From contig OX344763.1 in NCBI GenBank assembly GCA_947034895.1, forward strand, positions 72,683,093 to 72,747,092: 64,000 nucleotides of DNA. Direction: 5' to 3'. The position numbers and the translations under genes are program-made. Below, piece by piece: positions 52,921 through 63,189 of the stretch. Position 1 is the first letter of the stretch; the number at the start of each line of letters is the position of its first letter. A model generated the notes under the pieces. The model was not told the origin of the DNA. It saw only the letters and a list, made by a program, of their open reading frames with translations, and ran no database searches. The stretch is from Rhytidiadelphus loreus. Taxonomy: Eukaryota > Streptophyta > Bryopsida > Hypnales > Hylocomiaceae.

Positions 52921-53098
52921 GTGCACAACAAGTTTTTCCATTTTATTTCATTGGAAATTCGTGACATTATAGTTTTTTGGACATTAAAGTGCAAGGCGAT
53001 ATCCGTTCCTCCAATTTTTAGTTTCATGTACAAAATCATGAAAAGCGACCACCAAGTGCATATTCTTTTCAATTCATGAGTTTAGGAATAATTACAAC
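52921..53098. repeat. 178-bp monomer with one-base insertion (class B)
   Basis: This B copy reads AAGGCGATATCCGTTCC where others read AAGGCGAGACCGTTCC, so one base is gained near 52,999. The change also creates an EcoRV site (GATATC), the only one I noticed in the array. It breaks the 59-codon open frame. Confidence 0.9.
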
Positions 53099-55045
53099 TT
53101 GCACAACGAGTTTTTCCATTTCATTTTACGTGAATTTCGTGGTATCATATTTCTTTAGACATTAAAGTACAAGGCAAGACCATTCCTCCAATTTTTATTT
53201 TCATGTACGAAATCATCGAAAGCGACCACCAAGTGCATATTCTTTTCAATTCATGAGTTTAGGAGTAATTGCAACTTGCACAACAAGTTTTTCCATTTTA
53301 TTTTATTGGAAATTCGTGACATTATAGTTTTTTGGACATTAAAGTGCAAGGCAAGACCGTTCCTCCAATTTTTAGTTTCATGTACAAAATCATTGAAAAC
53401 GATCACCAAGTGCATATTCTTTTCAATTCATGAGTTTAGGAGTAATTGCAACTTGCACAACAAGTTTTTCCATTTTATTTCATTGGAAATTCGTGACATT
53501 ATAGTTTTTTGGACATTAAAGTGCAAGGCGAGACCGTTCCTCCAATTTTTAGTTTCATGTACAAAATCATGAAAAACGACCACCAAGTGCATATTCTTTT
53601 CAATTCATGGGTTTAGGAATAATTACAACTTGCACAACGAGTTTTTCCATTTTATTTTATTGGAAATTCGTGACATTATAGTTTTTTGGACATTAAAGTG
53701 CAAGGCAAGACCGTTCCTCCAGTTTTTAGTTTCATGTACAAAATCATTAAAAACGACCACCAAGTGCATATTCTTTTCAATTCATGAGTTTAGGAATAAT
53801 TACAACTTGCACAACGAGTTTTTCCATTTTATTTTATTGGAAATTCGTGACATTATAGTTTTTTGGACAGTAAAGTGCAAGGCAAGACCGTTCCTCCAAT
53901 TTTTAGTTTCATGTACAAAATCATTGAAAACGATCACCAAGTGCATATTCTTTTCAATTCATGAGTTTAGGAATAATTACAACTTGCACAACGAGTTTTT
54001 CCATTTTATTTTGTTGGAAATTCGTGACATTATAGTTTTTTGGACATTAAAGTGCAAGGCAAGACCGTTCCTCCAATTTTTAGTTTCATGTACAAAATCA
54101 TTGAAAACGATCACCAAGTGCATATTCTTTTCAATTCATGAGTTTAGGAATAATTACAATTTGCACAACAAGTTTTTCCATTTTATTTTATTGGAAATTC
54201 GTGACATTATAGTTTTTTGGACATTAAAGTGCAAGGCAAGACCGTTCCTCCAATTTTTAGTTTCATGTACAAAATCATTGAAAACGATTTCCAAGTGCAT
54301 ATTCTTTTCAATTCATGAGTTTAGGAATAATTACAACTTGCACAACCAGTTTTTCCATTTTATTTTATTGGAAATTCGTGACATTATAGTTTTTTGGACA
54401 TTAAAGTGCAAGGCAAGACCGTTCCTCCAATTTTTAGTTTCATGTACAAAATCATTAAAAGCGACCACCAAGTGCATATTCTTTTCAATTCATGAGTTTA
54501 GGAATAATTACAACTTGCACAACGAGTTTTTCCATTTTATTTTATTCAAAATTCGTGACATTATAGTTTTTGGGACAATAAAGTGCAAGGCAAGACCGTT
54601 CCTCCAATTTTTAGTTTCATGTACAAAATCATTGAAAACGATCACCTAGTGCATATTCTTTTCCATTCATGAGTTTAGGAATAATTACAACTTGCACAAC
54701 CAGTTTTTCCATTTTATTTTATTGGAAATTCGTGACATTATAGTTTTTTGGACATTAAAGTGCAAGGCAAGACCGTTCCTCCAATTTTTAGTTTCATGTA
54801 CAAAATCATTGAAAACGATCACCAAGTGCATATTCTTTTCAATTCATGAGTTTAGGAATAATTACAATTTGCACAACAAGTTTTTCCATTTTATTTTATT
54901 GGAAATTCGTGACAATATAGTTTTTTCGACATTAAAGTGCAAGGCAAGACCGTTCCTCCAATTTTTAGTTTCATGTACAAAATCATTGAAAACGATCACC
55001 AAGTGCATATTCTTTTCAATTCATGAGTTTAGGAATAATTACAAT

Positions 55046-55223
55046 TTGCACAACAAGTTTTTCCATTTTATTTTATTGGAAATTCGTGACAATATAGTTT
55101 TTTCGACATTAAAGTGCAAGGCAAGACCGTTCCTCCAATTATTAGTTTTGATGTACAAAATCATTGAAAACGATCACCAAGTGCATATTCTTTTCAATTC
55201 ATGAGTTTAGGAATAATTACAAC
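55046..55223. repeat. 178-bp monomer with TTTTGATG insertion, copy 1
   Basis: An A-type copy with GTGACAATATAG and TTTTTTCGAC, reading ATTATTAGTTTTGATGTAC where others read TTTTTAGTTTCATGTAC. The net gain is one base near 55,148. The same set of changes occurs at 56994. Confidence 0.9.
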
Positions 55224-56993
55224 TTGCACAACAAGTTTTTCCATTTTATTTTATTGGAAATTCGTGACATTATAGTTTTTTGGACATTAAAGTGCAAGGC
55301 AAGACCGTTCCTCCAATTTTTAGTTTCATGTACAAAATCATTAAAAACGACCACCAAGTGCATATTCTTTTCAATTCATGAGTTTAGGAATAATTACAAC
55401 TTGCACAACCAGTTTTTCCATTTTATTCTATTGGAAATTCGTGACATTATAGTTTTTTGGACATTAAAGTGCAAGGCAAGACCGTTCCTCCAATATTTAG
55501 TTTCATGTACAAAATCATTGAAAACGATCACCGAGTGCATATTCTTTTCAATTCATGAGTTTAGAAATAATTACAACTTGCACAACAAGTTTTTCCATTT
55601 TATTTTATTGGAAATTCGTGACATTATAGTTTTTTGGACATTAAAGTGCAAGGCAAGACCGTTCCTCCAATTTTTAGTTTCATGTACAAAATCATTAAAA
55701 ACGACCACCAAGTGCATATTCTTTTCAATTCATGAGTTTAGGAATAATTACAACTTGCACAACGAGTTTTTCCATTTTATTTTATTGAAAATTCGTGACA
55801 TTATAGTTTTTTGGACATTAAAGTGCAAGGCAAGACCGTTCCTCCAATTTTTAGTTTCATGTACAAAATCATTGAAAACGATCACCTAGTGCATATTCTT
55901 TTCAATTCATGAGTTTAGGAGTAATTACAACTTGCACCACAAGTTTTTCCATTTTATTTTATTGGAAATTCGTGACATTATAGTTTTTGGGACAATAAAG
56001 TGCAAGGCAAGACCGTTCCTCCAATTTTTAGTTTCATGTACAAAATCATTGAAAACGATCACCTAGTGCATATTCTTTTCCATTCATGAGTTTAGGAATA
56101 ATTACAACTTGCACAACCAGTTTCTCCATTTTATTTTATTGGAAATTCGTGACATTATAGTTTTTTGGACATTAAAGTGCAAGGCAAGACCGTTCCTCCA
56201 ATTTTTAGTTTCATGTACAAAATCATTGAAAACGATCACCAAGTGCATATTCTTTTCAATTCATGAGTTTAGGAATAATTACAATTTGCACAACAAGTTT
56301 TTCCATTTTATTTTATTGGAAATTCGTGACAATATAGTTTTTTCGACATTAAAGTGCAAGGCAAGACCGTTCCTCCAATTTTTAGTTTCATGTACAAAAT
56401 CATTGAAAACGATCACCAAGTGCATATTCTTTTCAATTCATGAGTTTAGGAATAATTACAACTTGCACAACAAGTTTTTCCATTTTATTTTATTGGAAAT
56501 TCGTGACATTATAGTTTTTTGGACATTAAAGTGCAAGGCAAGACCGTTCCTCCAATTTTTAGTTTCATGTACAAAATCATTAAAAACGACCACCAAGTGC
56601 ATATTCTTTTCAATTCATGAGTTTAGGAATAATTACAACTTGCACAACCAGTTTTTCCATTTTATTCTATTGGAAATTCGTGACATTATAGTTTTTTGGA
56701 CATTAAAGTGCAAGGCAAGACCGTTCCTCCAATATTTAGTTTCATGTACAAAATCATTAAAAACGACCACCAAGTGCATATTCTTTTCAATTCATGAGTT
56801 TAGGAGTAATTACAACTTGCACCACAAGTTTTTCCATTTTATTTTATTGGAAATTCGTGACATTATAGTTTTTGGGACATTAAAGTGCAAGGCAAGACCG
56901 TTCCTCCAATTTTTAGTTTCATGTACAAAATCATTGAAAACGATCACCTAGTGCATATTCTTTTCCATTCATGAGTTTAGGAATAATTACAAC

Positions 56994-57171
56994 TTGCACA
57001 ACGAGTTTTTCCATTTTATTTTATTGGAAATTCGTGACAATATAGTTTTTTCGACATTAAAGTGCAAGGCAAGACCGTTCCTCCAATTATTAGTTTTGAT
57101 GTACAAAATCATTAAAAACGATCACCAAGTGCATATTCTTTTCAATTCATGACTTTAGGAATAATTACAAC
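56994..57171. repeat. 178-bp monomer with TTTTGATG insertion, copy 2
   Basis: It shares GTGACAATATAG, TTTTTTCGAC and the ATTAGTTTTGATGTAC insertion with 55046-55223, so the two descend from one event. It differs in its CACAACGAG start and in ATCATTAAAAACG. The spacing is 1,948 bp, which is eleven monomers plus the inserted base. Confidence 0.9.
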
Positions 57172-58764
57172 TTGCACAACAAGTTTTTCCATTTTATTTT
57201 ATTGGAAATTCGTGACATTATAGTTTTTTGGACATTAAAGTGCAAGGCAAGACCGTTCCTCCAATTTTTAGTTTCATGTACAAAATCATTAAAAACGACC
57301 ACCAAGTGCATATTCTTTTCAATTCATGAGTTTAGGAATAATTACAACTTGCACTACAAGTTTTTCCATTTTATTTTACGTGAATTTCGTGATATTATAT
57401 TTTGTTAGACATTAAAGTGCAAGGCAAGACCGTTCCTCCAATTTTTAGTTTCATGGACAAAATCATTAAAAGCGACCACCAAGTGCATATTCTTTTCAAT
57501 TCATGAGTTTAGGAATAATTACAACTTGCACTACAAGTTTTTCCATTTTATTTTACGTGAATTTCGTGATATTATATTTTGTTAGACATTAAAGTGCAAG
57601 GCAAGACCGTTCCTCCAATTTTTAGTTTCATGGACAGAATCATTAAAAGCGACCACCAAGTGCATATTCTTTTCAATTCATGAGTTTAGGAGTAATTGCA
57701 ACTTGCACAACAAGTTTTTCCGTTTTATTTTATTGGAAATTCGTGACATTATAGTTTTTTGGACATTAAAGTGCAAGGCAAGACTGTTCCTCCAATTTTT
57801 AGTTTCATGTACAAAATCATCGAAACCGACCACCAAGTGCATATTCTTTTCAATTCATGAGCTTAGGAATAATTACAACTTGCACAACGAGTTTTTCCAT
57901 TTTATTTTATGTGAATCTCGTGTCGTTATAGTTTCTTGGAGATTCATGCCCAGGGCCAGACCGTTCCTAATGTTTTTAGTTTCATGTACAAAATCATCGA
58001 AAGCGACCACCAAGTGCATATTCTTTTCAATTCATGAGTTTAGGAATAATTGCAACTTGCACAACGAGTTTTTCCATTTTATTTTATGTGAATCTCGTGT
58101 CGTTATAGTTTCTTGGAGATTAATGCCCAGGGCCAGACCGTTCCTAAAGTTTTTAGTTTCATGTACAAAATCATCGAAAGCGACCACCAAGTGCATATTC
58201 TTTTCAATTCATGAGTTTAGGAATAATTGCAACTTGCACAACAAGTTTTTCCATTTTATTTTACGTGAATTCCGTGATATTATATTTTTTTAGGCATTAA
58301 AGTGCAAGGCAAGACCGTTTCTCCAATTTTTAGTTTCATGTACAAAATCATTAAAAACGACCACCAAGTGCATATTCTTTTCAATTCATGAGTTTAGGAG
58401 TAATTGCAACTTGCACAACAAGTTTTTCCGTTTTATTTTATTGGAAATTCGTGACATTATAGTTTTTTGGACATTAAAGTGCAAGGCAAGACTGTTCCTC
58501 CAATTTTTAGTTTCATGTACAAAATCATCGAAACCGACCACCAAGTGCATATTCTTTTCAATTCATGAGTTTAGGAATAATTACAACTTGCACGACAAGT
58601 TTTTCCATTTTATTTTACGTGAATTTCTTGATATTATATTTTGTTAGACATTAAAGTGCAAGGCAAGACCGTTCCTCCAATTTTAAGATTCATGTACAAA
58701 ATCATTGAAAACGATCACCAAGTGCATATTCTTTTCAATTCATGAGTTTAGGAATAATTACAAC

Positions 58765-58941
58765 TTGCACGACAAGTTTTTCCATTTTATTTTACGTGAA
58801 TTTCGTGATATTATATTTTGTTAGACATTAAAGTGCAAGGCAAGACCGTTCCTCCAATTTTTAGATTCATGTACAAAATCATTGAAAACGATCACCAAGT
58901 GCATATTCTTTTCAATTCATGAGTTTAGGAGTAATTACAAC
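58765..58941. repeat. Reference monomer, class E (177 bp)
   Basis: Class E resembles C in its ACGTGAATTTCGTG segment but continues ATATTATATTTTGTTAG, and it keeps AAGTGCAAGGCAAGACC like class A. It often starts TTGCACGACAAG or TTGCACTACAAG and often has TTTAGATTCATG. Like C it carries an in-frame TAG. E copies start at 57349, 57526, 58588, 58765, 59119, 61597, 62305, 63013 and 63721, with a related copy at 58234. It may be an older relative of C, since it shares parts with both A and C; that is inference. Confidence 0.88.
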
Positions 58942-59235
58942 TTGCACAACAAGTTTTTCCATTTTATTTTATTGGAAATTCGTGACATTATAGTTTTTTG
59001 GACATTAAAGTGCAAGGCAAGACCGTTCCTCCAATTTTTAGTTTCATGTACAAAATCATTGAAAACGACCACCAAGTGCATATTCTTTTCAATTCATGAG
59101 TTTAGGAATAATTACAACTTGCACGGCAAGTTTTTCCATTTTATTTTACGTGAATTTCGTGATATTATATTTTGTTAGACATTAAAGTGCAAGGCAAGAC
59201 CGTTCCTCCAATTTTTAGATTCATGTACAAAATCA

Positions 59236-61656
59236 TTGAAAACGACCACCAAGTGCATATTCTTTTCAATTCATGAGTTTAGGAATAATTGCAACTTGCA
59301 CGACGAGTTTTTCCATTTTATTTTACGTGAATTTCGTGTCGTTATAGTTTCTTGGAGATTAATGCCCAGGGCCAGACCGTTCCTAAAGTTCTTAGTTTCA
59401 TGTACAAAATCATCGAAAGCGACCACCAAGTGCATATTCTTTTCAATTCATGAGTTTAGGAATAATTACAACTTGCACAACGAGTTTTTCCATTTTATTT
59501 TACGTGAATTTCGTGTCGTTATAGTTTCTTGGAGATTAATGCCCAGGGCCAGACCGTTCCTAAAGTTCTTATTTTCATATACAAAATCATCGAAAGCGAC
59601 CACCAAGTGCATATTCTTTTCAATTCATGAGTTTAGGAATAATTACAACTTGCACAACAAGTTTTTCCATTTTAATTTATTGGAAATTCGTGACTTTATA
59701 GTTTTTTGGACATTAAAGTGCCAGGCAAGACCGTTCCTCCAATTTTTAGTTTCATGTACAAAATCATTGAAAACGATCACCAAGTGCATATTCTTTTCAA
59801 TTCATGAGTTTAGGAATAATTACAACTTGCACAACGAGTTTTTCCATTTTATTTTATTGGAAATTCGTGACATTATAGTTTTTTGGACATTAAAGTGCAA
59901 GGCAAGACCGTTCCTAAAGTTTTTAGTTTCATGTACAAAATCATTAAAAGCGACCACCAAGTGCATATTCTTTTCAATTCATGAGTTTAGGAATAATTAC
60001 AACTTGCACAACGAGTTTTTCCATTTTATTTTACGTGAATTTCGTGTCGTTATAGTTTCTTGGAGATTAATGCCCAGGTCCAGACCGTTCCTAAAGTTTT
60101 TAGTTTCATGTACAAAATCATCGAAAGCGACCACCAAGTGCATATTCTTTTCAATTCATGAGTTTAGGAATAATTACAACTTGCACGACAAGTTTTTCCA
60201 TTTTATTTTATTGGAAATTCGTGACATTATAGTCTTTTGGACATTAAAGTGCAAGGCAAGACCGTTCCTCCAATTTTTAGTTTCATGTACAAAATCATTA
60301 AAAGCGACCACCAAGTGCATATTCTTTTCAATTCATGAGTTTAGGAATAATTACAACTTGCACAACAAGTTTTTCCATTTTATTTTACGTGAATTTCGTG
60401 TCGTTATAGTTTCTTGGAGATTAATGCCCAGGGCCAGACCGTTCCTAATGTTTTTAGTTTCATGTACAAAATCATCGAAAGCGACCACCAAGTGCATATT
60501 CTTTTCAATTCATGAGTTTAGGAATAATTACAACTTGCACAACAAGTTTTTCCATTTTATTTTATTGGAAATTCGTGACATTATAGTCTTTTGGACATTA
60601 AAGTGCAAGGCAAGACCGTTCCTCCAATTTTTAAATTCATGTACAAAATCATCGAAAGCGACCACCAAGTGCATATTCTTTTCAATTCATGAGTTTAGGA
60701 ATAATTACAACTTGCACAACGAGTTTTTCCATTTTATTTTACGTGAATTTCGTGTCGTTATAGTTTCTTGGAGATTAATGCCCAGGGCCAGACCGTTCCT
60801 AAAGTTTTTAGTTTCATGTACAAAATCATCGAAAACGATCACCAAGTGCATATTCTTTTCAATTCATGAGTTTAGGAATAATTACAACTTGCACAACAAG
60901 TTTTTCCGTTTTATTTTATTGGAAATTCGTGACATTATAGTTTTTTGGACATTAAAGTGCAAGGCAAGACCATTCCTCCAATTTTTAGTTTCATGTACAA
61001 AATCATTGAAAACGATCACCAAGTGCATATTCTTTTCAATTCATGGGTTTAGGAGTAATTACAACTTGCACAACAAGTTTTTCCATTTTATTTTATTGGA
61101 AATTCGTGACATTATAGTCTTTTGGACATTAAAGTGCAAGGCAAGACCGTTCCTCCAATTTTTAGATTCATGTACAAAATCATCGAAAGCGACCACCAAG
61201 TGCATATTCTTTTCAATTCATGAGTTTAGGAGTAATTACAACTTGTACAACGAGTTTTTCCATTTTATTCTATTGGAAATTCGTGACATTATAGTTTTTT
61301 GGACATTAAAGTGCAAGGCAAGACCGTTCCTCCAATTTTTAGTTTCATGTACAAAATCATTAAAAGCGACCACCAAGTGCATATTCTTTTCAATTCATGA
61401 GTTTAGGAATAATTACAACTTGCACGACGAGTTTTTCCATTTTATTTTACGTGAATTTCGTGTCGTTATAGTTTCTTGGAGATTAATGCCCAGGGCCAGA
61501 CCGTTCCTCCAATTTTTAGTTTCATGTACAAAATCATCGAAAGCGACCAAGAAGTGCATATTCTTTTCAATTCATGAGTTTAGGAATAATTACAACTTGC
61601 ACGACAAGTTTTTCCATTTTATTTTACGTGAATTTCGTGATATTATATTTTGTTAG
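59236..61656 (+). other. Long repeat-derived open frame, not considered a gene
   Basis: This is the longest stop-free stretch, about 806 codons across 13-14 monomers, ending at the TAG of the E monomer at 61597. It exists because 177 bp equals 59 codons and because classes A and D lack stops in this frame. The translation is a 59-residue repeat with the period of the DNA. The first in-frame ATG is at 59362, inside the first D monomer (ATTAATGCCC); class A monomers have no in-frame ATG. Neighbouring monomers with the same sequence carry stops (TTTAGAC, CACCTAG, TCATGA), frame-breaking indels occur nearby, and class differences change the amino acids. I see no promoter, intron signal or unique domain. 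Transcription of satellite DNA is known in eukaryotes, but translation is not supported here. Confidence 0.85.
59296..59472. repeat. Reference monomer, class D (177 bp)
   Basis: Class D occurs only from 57,880 to the right end. It carries ACGTGAATTTCGTGTCG, TTATAGTTTCTTGGAG, ATTAATGCCCAGGGCCAG and CCGTTCCTAAAGTT, then rejoins the common 3' part. The GCCCAGGGC segment is a small perfect inverted repeat and is the most GC-rich stretch in any class. It replaces the GTGCAAGG of class A. D copies recognised by eye start at 57880, 58057, 59296, 59473, 60004, 60358, 60712 and 62128, plus hybrid copies at 61420 and 63544. It keeps the 177-bp length despite its divergence. Confidence 0.92.
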
Positions 61657-61876
61657 ACATTAAAGTGCAAGGCAAGACCGTTCCTCCAATTTTTAGTTTC
61701 ATGTACAAAATCATCGAAAGCGACCACCAAGTGCATATTCTTTTCAATTCATGAGTTTAGGAATAATTACAACTTGCACAACAAGTTTTTCCATTTTATT
61801 TTATTGGAAATTCGTGACTTTATAGTTTTTTGGACATTAAAGTGCAAGGCATGACCGTTCCTCCAATTTTTAGTTT
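61066..61876. repeat. Segmental repeat A A D E A, copy 1
   Basis: A with TATAGTCTTTTGG and TTTAGATTCATG, then A starting TTGTACAACGAG with TTCTATTGG, D/A hybrid with GACCAAGAAGTGC, E, and A with GTGACTTTATAG and GGCATGACCG. The same order and variants begin at 63190. The copies differ just upstream (TTCATGGGTTTAGG at 61041 against TTCATGAGTTTAGG). Confidence 0.85.
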
Positions 61877-63189
61877 CATGTACAAAATCATTGAAAACGA
61901 TCACCAAGTGCATATTCTTTTCAATTCATGAGTTTAGGAGTAATTACAACTTGCACAACGAGTTTTTCCATTTTATTTTATTGGAAATTCGTGACATTAT
62001 AGTTTTTTGGACATTAAAGTGCAAGGCAAGACCGTTCCTCCAATTTTTAGTTTCATGTACAAAATCATTGAAAACGATCACCAAGTGCATATTCTTTTCA
62101 ATTCATGAGTTTAGGAATAATTACAACTTGCACAACGAGTCTTTCCATTTTATTTTACGTGAATTTCGTGTCGTTATAGTTTCTTGGAGATTAATGCCCA
62201 GGGCCAGACCGTTCCTAAAGTTTTTAGTTTCATGTACAAAATCATCGAAAGCGACCACCAAGTGCATATTCTTTTCAATTCATGAGTTTCGGAATAATTA
62301 CAACTTGCACTACAAGTTTTTCCATTTTATTTTACATGAATTTCGTGATATTATATTTTGTTAGACATTAAAGTGCAAGGCAAGACCGTTCCTCCAATTT
62401 TTAGATTCATGTACAAAATCATTGAAAACGATCACCAAGTGCATATTCTTTTCAATTCATGAGTTTAGGAGTAATTACAACTTGCACAACAAGTTTTTCC
62501 ATTTTATTTTATTGGAAATTCGTGACTTTATAGTTTTTTGGACATTAAAGTGCAAGGCATGACCGTTCCTCCAATTTTTAGTTTCATGTACAAAATCATT
62601 GAAAACGATCACCAAGTGCATATTCTTTTCAATTCATGAGTTTAGGAATAATTACAACTTGCACAACAAGTTTTTCCATTTTATTTTATTGGAAATTCGT
62701 GACATTATAGTTTTTTGGACATTAAAGTGCAAGGCAAGACCGTTCCTCCAATTTTTAGTTTCATGTACAAAATCATTAAAAGCGACCACCAAGTGCATAT
62801 TCTTTTCAATTCATGAGTTTAGGAATAATTACAACTTGCACAACAAGTTTTTCCGTTTTATTTTATTGGAAATTCGTGACATTATAGTTTTTTGGACATT
62901 AAAGTGCAAGGCAAGACTGTTCCTCCAATTTTCAGTTTCATGTACAAAATCATCGAAAGCGACCACCAAGTGCATATTCTTTTCAATTCATGAGTTTCGG
63001 AATAATTACAACTTGCACTACAAGTTTTTCCATTTTATTTTACATGAATTTCGTGATATTATATTTTGTTAGACATTAAAGTGCAAGGCAAGACCGTTCC
63101 TCCAATTTTTAGATTCATGTACAAAATCATTGAAAACGATCACCAAGTGCATATTCTTTTCAATTCATGAGTTTAGGAGTAATTACAAC

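Larger units (their letters stand above)
39823..53629. repeat. 531-bp trimer (A-B-C/C') higher-order array
   Basis: About 78 monomers organised mainly as A-B-C' or A-B-C trimers of 531 bp, with starts at 41239, 41770, 42301, 42832, 43363, 43894, 44425, 44956, 45487, 46018, 46549 and onward to 52744. In the standard trimer, A ends ATCATTGAAAACGATC, B begins GTGCAC and ends ATCATCGAAAG, and C' ends with GCAAGAACGTTCC and ATCATCGAAAG. Exceptions are a pentamer A B A B C' at 40354, a B-C' pair at 47080 followed by B-C at 47434, and an A-C'-B-C tetramer at 48850. A C with the CGAG start replaces C' at 41593, 44248, 47611, 49381, 50974 and 53099. This is the most regular part of the window, so probably the most recently homogenised. 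Confidence 0.92.
53630..57348. repeat. Variable class A region without B or C monomers
   Basis: Twenty-one A-type monomers with more scattered substitutions than the left part. Starts vary among CACAACGAG, CACAACAAG, CACAACCAG and CACCACAAG. Other variants are TTTTGTTGG (53984), GACAGTAAAG (53807), GTGACAATATAG with TTTTTTCGAC (54869, 55046, 56286, 56994), TTTTGGGACAATAAAG (54515, 55932), CACCTAGTGC with TTTTCCATTC, and CCAATATTTAG (55401, 56640). These variants recur in shuffled order, which shows local duplications of about 1.2-1.4 kb. The sharp loss of B and C at 53.63 kb is a structural boundary. Confidence 0.88.

Noticed and set aside
57880..58233. Transposable-element fragment as the origin of the GC-richer class D segment
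   Set aside because: The D segment keeps exact 177-bp phase and is alignable to classes C and E on both sides (ACGTGAATTTCGTG, CAGACCGTTCCT). No terminal repeats or target-site duplication are visible, so divergence within the satellite is the simpler explanation.
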